DNA of 64,000 nt. Origin: Glossina fuscipes (lineage: Eukaryota; Arthropoda; Insecta; Diptera; Glossinidae). Shown piece by piece: positions 12,301-25,400 of the stretch; position 1 is the first letter of the stretch, and every line of letters starts with the position of its first letter. The notes under the pieces are model-generated. The model was not told where the DNA came from. It made no database searches and worked only from the letters and a program-made list of their open reading frames with translations. The DNA is taken from contig NW_023998423.1 of assembly GCF_014805625.2 (NCBI RefSeq), forward strand, positions 2,668,912 through 2,732,911, written 5' to 3'. Made by a program: the position numbers and the translations under genes.

Positions 12301-13387
12301 CGGCAACAATGTCTGTATTTGACTTGGTCAAGTGATGATAGTATGAGACAAAAATGAGCACTTCAATATATTACTTCATAAATCATTTTGACCATAAAAC
12401 TAACCAAGCTAGCCAATAGTCAGAACGAGTTGTAATCATTTCTTCTGCTTTCATACGTTTACACATAAAGACGCACATGTAAACATGTAAGGTATACGGT
12501 CGGACAACATGACTGAGTGAATGTTGTGTGAACGAATGGTAAGCGGATGCAATAAAACTACAAAAGAGGAAGTCGCGAGTGCATGACCAGTAAGCCCGGT
12601 TAGTCAGTAATCAGCGAAATGGCTGCGCGACTTATACAAGTCTCTCTTATATAAGTGTAAGTATAGTTGCGGTAGCTAAAGCGGTAGCAGGACATCATTT
12701 TATTTATCGAGTGCAAGTCGCTTCGCGTCACTTCAATTTCATTTTGTTACATTTATTAAAGACTGCACGACCGCAATATGGACAATTTATTTGTGGGAGG
12801 CCACAAATTGCTGAGCGAATCCGCCTGTCGAGTTGAAAGTTTTTCCATTTTATTATTCCCTTTGTTTTTTGGTTTTGTTCTATGTGTTGCTGACTGTCAT
12901 TGCTGTTGTTCGCATGTAGGGACGATGATAATAATAATAATAAAAATAAGAAATCAAAAAATTTATCGTCATTTTCCTTCCACCCTTGACTTTTCTGTGC
13001 TTCAAAATTAAAAACAAAAAACAAAAAAGTTTTCAACAGTTCTCTTGGCGTTGATGTTACTTTTGTTGAATAATTTCAGTTTTGATGTCATTGCTGTTGT
13101 TGTTATTCGTGTTGTTGTCTTTGTCTTTTTTTTTTTTGTTTTTTGTTTTTTTTTAGTTTTTGTGCTCGCTGGCTGACTATATTTGTGCTCGTTATTGTTG
13201 GCAACTTTCAACTTATAATAATGTTGCCAACTGCGCCCTGCATGCTGGTGTTGCTGTTGCTGTTTTGTTAATGCTACCACCTACTGAGCAGAGAGGGCCT
13301 AACGTGACCAGAACCGTGTGTTACAAAAGAAAATTTCAATTAAAATGAAACAATACCTACAATACGGGACAGGCAGCCTTTTGTGTT

Positions 13388-13429
<42 letters not shown>

Positions 13430-16400
13430 CCATGCAGGCTCAATATATATAAATATATATGTACACATGTACAGGCCATTACGCGCCCATTCATTCAGCT
13501 GGTGATAAATCTTTGTCGCCAAATAAATGCCATCCAATGCTTTGTTCCACGACTCAGTTTTACTCGTCTGTAAGTATATGTTTGCTTCTTGCTTTACGCA
13601 AGAGTGTGCTTGTGTCTTTGTGTGCAGATACTTTGTCTCTCTCTCCCTCTTTCAACACGAACGAAATTGGAAACCTTTCCCTGCGGTACTAACGCGACGT
13701 TCAACTGTAGCGTAATTAAAACTTTGACTAACGATGATAACCAAAACAATAACAACAACAATAATATTAACTATAACCACACCAACAGCAACAATAACAA
13801 CAACACAAAGTTGCTATCAGTCGAGCAAGTAGATATACGGCCAGCAGCAACAGCAATAACAGAATTCGCCCAGATGTGCCATCCGATTGTGAATTGTGTA
13901 GCCCTGGTGATGGCTTGTGCTGCGGTATTGTAAAACACCGTTGCTTGTATGCAACCTTATGCATATACATATAAATACGTATATATATATATATATGTGT
14001 TTGATAAAAACTGTTGCTGTTGTTGGCTGGCGAAATCTCTGCTTTATCTTTAACACACACTCAACATAAGACATAAAGTTTCACCTCATTTCTCTTTTCA
14101 GTTTCGTCGACTTTGGACTCGTTGTTGATTTTTTTCCATTTTTGGTTTTTGTTTAAGTTTATGATGATTTTTAATGGAGTTATATATAACCGCAAAAAAT
14201 ATGCTAATGCTGTGATACTTGAAGGAATTGCTACTAATTAGAAAACTGATTATAGAAGATTTGATGTCATAATGACAATGTTTTCCCTAATGTTGAATAC
14301 TCTATCACTGCAACTAGCTGTTAGTGTTTCTCCCATAACGAGAACGATGATGACGACGACGATGACGACAACAACGATAACAACAACAATAACGACAACA
14401 TTCTCTACAAGGTTGAGACGACGATGATGATGAAGATAAATACATATTTCCTGCAAAAAGCGCACACACACATAGATTGCAAAGATTTACCAATAATTTC
14501 TAAAGATTTGCTGTGACAGGGTGAGGTTAGAGGATGTGATAAATTGTAATCTCTAAGTGTATTTGGTGCTGCTGCTTCGTTGTGTTTTTGTGAATGTATG
14601 TAGAATATGTGCACCACGTGTCAAATGTTGCTACAAACATGTCTTTAAATTCTTCTTATTATTGTTGTCGCTATTTTTGTTATTGTTGTTGTTGTTCTTG
14701 TTGTTGTGACACATCAAATGACACATCGTATAACTACACATAGAGCAGCATCATCAACAGCGATAAACACATACGAACATACACTTCTATATCTTTGCTC
14801 ATCCCTTAGTTTATTCACTATTGCTCATACATGGTCTTAATGATTCTCTTCGTTCGATTTATGCATGTTTTATCCATTGTCATGGTAACATTAGCAACGG
14901 TATATATTACTATGTACGGTTGTATGATTAACAGTCTGTGTCTTATACTATTTACGTTTGCTTGCGACTGCAAGTGACACACGCTTATCAAAAATCAAAT
15001 CAAGTCACCCTGTCTGCCTTCGTATCTGTCTGTCGCTGTGCGCCATCGAAAACCAAGAGAAGCACAAATCGTAACAAACACCAAACACACTAGAGGAATA
15101 TCACTTTGATTAAAGTCTACTGATATTGCAGTATGCTATGGTATGCTTTTATAGAATAACTTTTCACATAATTTCGTGAATGCAACATTAGTTAAATTAG
15201 TAGACTTTCATTAATATTTGAAATGATTGCAAACTCATTCTTTTACCCTAAGGCAGTTGCTTCTTAATTACAAGATCAATAATATTCATCTTGGAATTAT
15301 CATAAGCTTTAAAGCAGAGAGAAAGAAAGAGAAGGAGAATGCTTTTCAAAGTAAGCAATTTTCTTAACTCTAATCACTGGCAATCTATTCCAGTTAGGTT
15401 TTCAGACTCGCCACTGTCTGGAACAGAAAAGATATTTTTGCATTAAGAAAATGCTTCTAGAAGACTAAGTAAGCAGTGTTAATTGTTTACAAATTTAAGT
15501 TGTATTCCTTTTACTAGATGGATGATACGATGTTAACTCTAAAAATTTACTTTCGAAACGTTGCAGTGGGGAAAAGTCATATTTAAATACCCTAAAGCAC
15601 TTCGCGTTATACAAACATTCATTAATTGTCGTGACCTAAACATTATACTTTCTCAAATTCTGGCGACCTGCAGGAAAAACATGAAAATACCAGGACAGAC
15701 ATCACACGAAGTTGGATAGATTCAGAAAATGATTCTCAGATGTTCAGTATCAGCCCTTCTGGATACTGTATGCGTCCGTACAAAGTTAATCTCTTCTTGT
15801 GCCAAAAGTTGTGTAAGGTAGAACATATACAAGATTACATTCTTTAATTATATTACAAAAATCAAACACACACACACACACACACACATAAAAAACGTCC
15901 ACATGAAAATCAGCTAATTTTCTAGGTAAAAAAATTCCTTAAAATGTTGAAAGCGAATACCGTTTTATTATGTTTTACCTGGTGACGTCATAAAGTAAAA
16001 TGATCTTACGTAGCCAGCGATTGAGGAACAGATTAACAACAATTCGAAGGAAATTTAACAGGACTAACAAATAAAAAAATAAAAAAAAATGTCAAAATGA
16101 AATTTGATGTCGATGTTTATAAAAGAAGAGCAATTGCTGATGGCGAACATAGTCGGAATCGTGATATTCGAAGGGAAAGGAACATAACATAACATAAAAG
16201 CAATGAAATGTGGTAAATGCCGGCCAGTTCCTGGAAATGTAAATAACATCTACGCTATCCTAAAAACCACCATGTACGACCAGTGGTACGACCTTAATAA
16301 AAAAAATGTCAAATAGCAAAAGGGCATTGTATGCTACAATATTGTAAACAGAGATTGTGAGTTGCATAATGCAAATAAGATAATCTCATGTAAGGCCGTT

Positions 16401-19400
16401 CTTCAATTAATTATATTTATTACGATAGATGCCTCGTCGGCATACGACGTTGATTATGTACTAATTCGCTTCGAAAAGTTCTCAATATGCCAAAATAGAA
16501 GCTGAAAAACTGATTGCAAACGTTGTAAACAAAATTTTTTAAATTATAAAAAATAAATTCAGGGCAAATTAATCTAAGAAGATTGCTCTTGTAAACCGTA
16601 ATACATGAACAACTACCTCTTACAAGCCAACATTGCATCAAGATAATTCATTTTTAGATTTGCTTTCATCATGTCAATCAAATGTATTGCATGCATTCTT
16701 ATGTTCCATTATTTGCTTGGGATTTGTCGTAATACTCTTCTATAGGTATGTTAGTTTACCGTTTTGTGCAATAAAACTAAACTTACTTCGTAATGATTAC
16801 ATTTGTTTAGTCATATCATGCACTCTCCTAGTTTCTTGCACGAATACAAAAATACACTCGAATATGGGCGTAGACCTTAAGAAAATTACTATACCTCGTA
16901 AAGTGATAAGAACTTGCTGTCACAGAAACTCTCTCTGAAGTCAATAGTTTTTTAGACCCCTCAGCGAAGAATGAGGCGTACATTCACTTGGTCAAAACGC
17001 TTGCAACGCCTAGAAGGAAGCTTCGGAGAGGCCAGGCCGCAAAGTATACACTTTCTTGATCAGCATGAAATTCTGAATCGATTTAAGCATGTCCACCTGT
17101 TTGTACCTTTGGTTTTGAAAAGGATTTAGAAATTGGTTTTATGCCCAATACTCATAAACTACAACAGATAAATTTACAAAATCTTGAACGTCTGTTCTAC
17201 GAACGATACTGTCGTACCTCTACAGACGTGACAAAAATTAAATTATTTTCAATACCTTTATGGCGCGTAGAAACAAGTTTCAGAAATGCCACAGTGTATA
17301 TAAATTCTTGATCAGTTTCAAATTTGGAATGCACCGGTCTGCTCGTCTGTCCCTCTGTCCGGCTCCTTAACCCTGTAGTATCTTTGCTAGACAGAATTTG
17401 GAAGTAACAAAGAAGGTCCACAACGCCCACACGCCTGTGCGAAAAAAACTTTTACTTTGAAAATATAAAAAATCAGCTGCGGCGATATTACAGAGCATGA
17501 ATACTTTTCTTCTTTAATTTCTTTTTTGTAGGATAACGGTGATACGTATAAAAGATTCGGTCACGACCGAGTATGATTTTCTTAATTTTCCTTCTATAGC
17601 ATTACTTAGTAATTTTCGATGCCTGAGAAATTTTTATTATTGATGAGCTGTTTTTATAATGATTGACTGCTTTTGCCTCTTGTTTTTGTGCATTTGTAAG
17701 TAAGTTGGACAAAACGAAAAAATAGTGCAGATGTCAAAAAGAAATATTGCTCGTATTACAGGTACAGTGCAGTCCGTACCATAAAAAATATGTCTTTCGT
17801 CACTTTACTGACCATGGCCATCTCCAACGTTGAAATTTACAATTTACGTTGCTTCCATAATTACTTACTAAGCCATCTGTTACGTCTGCCACAGACAACT
17901 CACATGAAGATTTGTGAATGTACATAATGCTAGCAACGAAATATCGGCGATTTCATAAAATATTTCACCTTTCGATTAGCGGGAATGACCGGCTTGAGCG
18001 TTAGGTATTTGTGCCAGTCTGCGTGCCACGTATTAAAACGACAGTTGCGCACTGACAGGATTGGCTACAAGAACGAAACTTCAATGGCAGGAGAGTAAGC
18101 TTTCGTTCTAAGGTTATTAACTAAGGGATGCGAACTTTAAAACTAACTCAGCTCTGCCATGAAGATCGCAATTGTTAACCTCCTGCTAAAAACGTGCCGG
18201 GTTGGCGACAATACCCAAATCATACGAAATGGAGTTCCACTCACGAAAAACATGACTAGCGGATAGCGTAAATCAAAGCCTGACAAAACGCCGCCTAGAT
18301 TAGCGATATGCCCACAACCATGCCATGCAAAAGGCAAACTACATCTTACGACAAGTTTTGATTTACAGCTCGGTACAAATACGCGGGATTCTCGCAAGAG
18401 TTTTCAAGCATTGCTTAAAGGGCAAAAGTTGGGGAATATACTCGTACTTCACAAATCACTCTATTATTTTGGACGCGCATTTGTTGTTTAACATTTAATT
18501 AAGCAAGTCGGTGTGGATTATGGTTAAGTAGTGGTTTGTCAAAGCTAGCACGCGTACACAAATTAGAGACAAGTCGGAGGACGGATAGAGCATTATATTA
18601 TAGGGTATTCAAGGGTTCATTATGTTCTACTTTAATTTTCTTTAGAATCGTAAAACCACAGTCTTAGTGCCTTAGCACTCGCTCTGTAACATTTATGGAA
18701 GTGCTCAGAGACAGCTATGCCATTTAGAAGGTTAGGAACGAAGAATATGATTAGAATTATTCGTCTGCTTTCTAGAGGGAGCAACTTTAATACAATGTTA
18801 AACGATCTCTGTATAGTGGACCGTTTGTTGAGTGTTCTCCTGGTAAAAAAGAATGTCTGACATAGCTGTTGTCTGCAAGTGGATGGATATTATTTTTTGT
18901 CACGCGTAGAAGGCCGTTGATGAACACCAGGCAGAGCGAAGGAGAAAGAAGACTTCGAGGTCAGTATTGAAACTTGGTTATCTATTTGCACATTATTGAT
19001 TCTATCTGGATTGGTGAAAGCTTTGGTTCGGTAAAAAAACCATGGGCTCCTACTTGTTAATACTTAGGAACGCTAGATTAGTGCAGCGCCTTTTGTAAAC
19101 ATTGTCGAAGTCTTCCTGAAAGTAGACGTGGGCTTGACTATTATTTGATATGCAGATAACTGAAGCGAAACATTCTATGACATTTAGTAAGTCATTTATA
19201 AATAAGACAAAGAAAACAGGACCAAGAGGGGTGCCTAGAGACACACGAAGGTGTATTACGATTTCCTTAGAGGATTCATTATTAAACGATTTTTTTTATA
19301 TATATGAGATTTGAAGAACAAGTAATCACGTGAAGGTTGAAAAAGAAAGTTGCAAAAGTTCACTCGCGGTGCACTGGTACTTGTCTTCATTTTGCCTATC

Positions 19401-22400
19401 TCTGTGGTAACGAGCACTGACGGTACCGTACGCACGATTGCGAAGCACCCAACTGTGAAAACTTGTTTATCATTTGATATGATCTAAGTGAGAAACTCTT
19501 TACGTAATGTCGTCGCACCCTCACACTCTCCCTCTTTCTAATGCTACTTTTATGTAATAATAACATGTTATGAGAAATTTTAAATTTTTGCTGACTTCAT
19601 TGCCTGTCATGTTCAGCGCCGTTAGTTAACAGGAATTCTATCTATATATTCTGAACTTCCTTGATTACTTATTACGCTGCATTTTGAAAAGTTTAAAGAA
19701 AGTTACGCACTATAAAGTTCATGTCACTTGTAATGAAAGAGATTAAATGATTTTCTTCTTGTTTTTTTCTTTGTTTTCTGTTGCTTTTTCGCTTACTAGA
19801 ATTGATTTATTCAAAAATCACATATAAGCGCCGTCTACGGAAGAAGTTCTAAGGAAATGTTTTCAAAATGAATTTTTTCACTGTCTTGTTGTGCTTGCCT
19901 TTAAGAAACACGTACAAATTTGTGCATTGTAATTAAGTGATTTGATGAAATAATGTTGCACGGTAACAACGCCATTATCCATACATATCTATATACATAT
20001 CTACATATATATAGGTAGGTATATATGCACATTTCTTTATGATAACTATCGTTAAAGGATATGAAAGTTTTTTGCACTGAATCAGCATAAAATTTTTCAA
20101 ATATAAAAACGTAAATAAAAGTTTGTTGTTGACTAACTAACACACAACGGAATTGAAGGGCTGCCAGGGATTGCGGGGAACGCATAGGGAACGCATGCAT
20201 AAATTATGCTTTGCTTATTTTGTCTGCCGAGTCACGAATCTGAGTCGAAATCTGAACAACTTTATAATTTTATACGTCTAAGCATCCCTGCAGGTGGGAA
20301 GTCTCAAATGCAAAAAAAAAAAAAGGTAACTTAAAAGGAGAAAAAGAGGGGAAAAGAGATAGACTGATGTAGGAAGATCAACCAAGCGAACAATTATCTT
20401 TCAATTTGTTGTCGAATTTAACGAAAATTGTTAAAGAAAACTTCTTTTTAGAAATTTTTCCTTTGAAGTCGTCTAAATAACTGCAATGGTATGCGCGACA
20501 GAAGAGTGAAATGAAAATTGAAAGGTGAAGGTGTTTTAATGTTTAAAATGTGTTTGCACCAAAAAAAAAAAAAAAAAAGAAAAGCTTTTTACCGTTAATG
20601 CAGTGTTAAACGAGTGGAATATTAGCAAAAAAAAAAAAATGAAAAAATTAATAGAAATGTTTTGGTGTGTGTTGAGTGGGCCGTGATATGTAAATTAAGG
20701 AAAAAGGTTATTTTTTTATTTTTATTGTAATTTATGTTAATTTCACTGCTGTCGCTAAACAATAATAGCCCACAAATATGTTGCCGACATGAAAATTTCA
20801 TTTAAAATTTTTGCTTTCAGAAGAGGTTCACAAAAGCCTCATGTATATGCATATGCAAATAACTGTAATAGGGAAGTAATAGGGAACAAATTAATATTTT
20901 TTTTTTTTTTTTTATGAACATTTCTAAATTTTGTAATGGATAATTTTAAAATATTTAAAAAAAACTTTTGAAAAATTTTAAAACTTGATTAAAATTTTTA
21001 GAGGAAGATTTATGCATAAAAAGCGAATGAAAAGCACAAAAAAAAAGAGAAAGCAGCCTTCGGGCATAGTAAAATTTTCAGTACCCTGTTTGTAAATACC
21101 CTACGTCTAATACAGTACTTGATTTTTCTTCGCCATAAAATAACAAAAATTAAGCCTCCTTGGCATATTAAGATCTACTTTTCATGAGACCATACTTCGT
21201 TTATATGCCAAATCCCTACATAGCACTGATTTCTATTATGAAGTCCTGAAAGTTAGGTCTTGTTCTTACATCGAGCCTTACACAGGGTCCTCAAATAAGT
21301 GTTTTCTTTTTTTATTAATTTGCAATGGAGACTAAGCGCTAAAAGCTATCAATTTTCTTGTGTTTTAGATACTGATTCCCGCCGTTTTAAAAAAGTCAAT
21401 CCTGGAACACCAATTTTTGCTCCTTTTCCAAATAAAATTGCTCTTATTTCGTCAACGACACGGAAATTCTTGGTGAATAAGGCAAGTGGGAGTTCAGTAA
21501 GCCAGATTGAGGCAAGCCAGTGTTTAATATAATCCCACAGTAAAAAAAAAAACGATTCCACAAAGAGAAGGAGAAAGTTAAGAATGTCGTCCCGTTTTAT
21601 CCAATTTCTCCTTCGAAAATGTTATTTTGGTTATTTCTTGGAAAAGTGTTTTCATATAACAATTTTTTCACAAATAGAGTCTTATATGAGTAGCTTTATG
21701 TGCTCGTAGACATCGTTCGATCCAGTACTTTTTCAATAATCTTCAGCGTTGCACCTAAATATGTCAATGTAGGAAATTTCATAAAAACAATTCGATGTGA
21801 GAGAGACGGAAGGACAGACATGCCTAGATCGACTTAAAAATTGATTCTGAATAGTTTGCCTTAGTAAAAAGGTGCGTTTATTTCAACTCCGTCTGGGTTT
21901 TGTATACAAACTTGGGATACCTTTTTTGTTAATGTAGGTCATGACGAATAAATACCTAAGAATACTTACATAAAGTGAATTCATTGGAAATGTTTATTGT
22001 TTTTGATGAGGAAACTTTAATGTTTTACAGATTTATAAGTGACCTCAAAATAGTCAATAACACGACAAGAAGAATAACTTTTAGATGAGAGGCAAATGCA
22101 AGTAAAAATACAAATTGTTTCTTGGAATTCTCCGGCAAAAATTGTGTATTAAGTAGGGGTAACTGATGATGACAATGCGAATTGAAATTGAATACAATTT
22201 TTCGCACTTCAGATGCCAGGCAATTATGTAGCAATTGTCGCAAACATATCAAGTTTCAGTTCGTACATTGTGCAATGCACAACGAGTTTAAGTAGAATAG
22301 AAGCTCTTTTAAAAGAATTCGATTCGCAACACGATGCTACCGGAAGTAGAAAGCAATCAGCTCATAATAAGGCCATAGACCTCGATGGGGACTAGCTAAT

Positions 22401-25400
22401 GTTCATGTTCATTGCGAATCAACACGCGATTAAGAAAATTGTAATGCTTTTCTTCCAAATAAATTGGACTTTTTACATGTACACATAAATCTCTTTTTAC
22501 ACGATAGATACAAATAATCCGTGTAAAAAAAATCGCATAAAAAAAGGTGTTGTTGGCTTAATGGGAACATGGCATAGATGCTTCCAGGTCTAAAAAAAGC
22601 AGCTAAAAATATATATTAAATAGTTGTTTCTTGGGTTCACTTAAGAATTTATTTCGCACTTACACATTTTAATTCATTAAATATATTATAAAACATAAAT
22701 TAATCTTTGAAACACCAAACTGAATTCCGGGAGAAATACACTGCGTCTTGATTCTATGCATAATTCGGGGAATCGTTCTCATATAAGCATGCAACCGACA
22801 TAGTCTCACTGAATTATAAAAAATATAGCGTGCACTTACGATGCATATTTGTGAGGTGTGTCAATGAAAATATTTATAGAAACATCAAAAAAAGAAAAAA
22901 TAATTCATCAGAAAAATTCATTAAAAAAATTCATAAAAATAATTCATGGGATATTGAAATTTGTGTTAAAACCAAACAATTCGGGCAAAAAGAGAAACAG
23001 GTGCATGCATGTATTATATATATATATTTATATATTTATTTACGCACATATATGTATATATATATATAAGGCTATATCGTGCCCTCAGACAGAAGTTGCA
23101 AGTTTTAAGACTCATCGTGTGCCATATATCGAATATGAAGTCATTGTTGTTCGACGTCTTCACTACATGTGTTTAGCACTTTTTCGCTAATTGTGTAAAC
23201 AAAGACCGACGTTTTTATTCAGCTTATTTGTGTACGAAGTGTTCCGATGATAGCGCTTAGGACATTCGTCTCGTTCGTTAAGAGTCGATTCTCGATCGTT
23301 TTAAAATTGTTTTAAATGATGATAAATAAAAACAAAAGAATGCAATAAATGAAAATAGAAAATTTTATTTTGATGTAAAATAACTAAGAAAAGTAATAAT
23401 TAAATATATCAAAACGAGTGTTAAAAAATTTCTAAAAACTATATTAGGAATAAAGAATAAAGAAAATGAGAAACTACTTAAGTAATAAATGGAAATAAAA
23501 TATATTTCTTTAAATAATATTAAATAATTTAGTTGAAGTAAGAAGAGAAGTACAATTAATTTTAAAGATATTTAAAATTTTTTAAAAATATTTCGAATTT
23601 GTTTTTCAGAAAGATTTAAAAAAATTATTGTAAATAAAAAAGATTTAATTATTTAGAAGAATTTTTTTCTTTAGAAAGTGAAAACAAAAATTAAAAATGC
23701 CCGAAAAGAATAAGAAATAGAAATATCAAAAACAAAAAATAAACAAATTAAGGAATCTTATTATTAATACTAAAAGTATGTAGGAAAAATTAAAGAAAAA
23801 AGAAATAATTTTTTCAAATAAAAATGCAGGACAATCAAAACATTCTATTAAAAAGATATTAAATAATGAATGAAAATGATGCTAAAATGAAAGCTAATAA
23901 TAAATAAAAATAGAAAAAAATTATAAACATTTTATGTAATAAATAAAAGTTAAAAATTTGACATAATTTTAATATAAATTAATTTTATGGATTAAACAAA
24001 AATAAAAGCAAAAATGAAATTAATGAATAATTTTTAAAATATATTTTAAAATATAATAAATGAAAATATAGAAGAAGAAATTAAAGAAAATAATATATAA
24101 CAATATGAGAAGAAATTAAGAAAGCTTTTAAGTAATAAAGGGAATTAAAAATTTAGACAAAAAAAAAAAAAACAAAATTCAATATTAAGTAATTAAAACA
24201 AAGATGAAAAAAAAGAAGAAGGCAAACTCACTTATATAACAAACAAAATACAATTTCTCTTAAATAAGGTAAACGCTGTACTGTACTGTCTTCAGGGCTT
24301 TGGCCTCGAAATGCATTTTTTATGCTCTTTTATTATATTAGAAAATGCATTTGATCTTTAAAATGGAAAAACGAATAAAAAGTTTTTTCTTATAAATATT
24401 TTAATAACAGTTAAACATAGGAAGCATAAAAAATAACCTAAAACTAAAATAGCAATAATAATAACAAAAAAAAAAAAAAAAAAAAAAACAACAAAAATAT
24501 CAGAAAAAAGAAATGTTATCAACTAATGGAAATTTGTCGCTATCTCACCTTGTCTCCGTATATATACGGATACCTTGTCTTGACAAAGTGCAAACAAACA
24601 TCACACAAATACACACAAAATACATATGCATATGAGAGCACACAAAACGAACAGTACAAACACATACAAATATCAGCAACTTTATAAATAATGCAAATGA
24701 AAACAAAGTGTTTTCCAACAAGCAAAAGGAAAAACTTAAAAAACATAAAAATAAAAAATATAAGTGAAAGTGGTTTTAACGATAAACAAGACGAATTTTG
24801 CAAGCCGTACGGTATTCCAGAAGATTAACAAAAAAAAAAAAATAAATAAATAAATAAATAAATAAAATGATAAGAATAAACGAAAGAAACAAGAAATGGT
24901 AATCAAGCTGTATATATATATATATATATATATCTAAGAAAAAATGAATTCTTTGGCAGTGAATTTGCATATAAAAGAAATGCAAAATATCAAAGAAAAG
25001 AAAAATATTGAGAAATTCGAATAAAGCTGACGCTGGCAAAATAAGCTTTTTTTTCTTCTTTTTTCAAAGAAATCGTTTACCTTTGCGCTAGCGGTGCTGC
25101 CGATTGCTTCTCTTCACAGTATCACAAGATTTTCTTGGAAATTTAACATACATTTTTTTTGATATCGAGGAACAAAAATAAATGAAACTAAAAAGTAAAA
25201 TAACAATTGCGTGCATGTGTGTGTGCTCATGTTTCTGTATACAAGACAATTGTATGCATTTACATAAACACATACCTATGTGAATAAATATTTACATTAG
25301 CCTTTTATGTATATGCTTATGCAAGAGTTAATGCACACAAACACGCTTATATAACAGCACACTAACATAAATATGTACACATTGCATACTTTGCATACTT

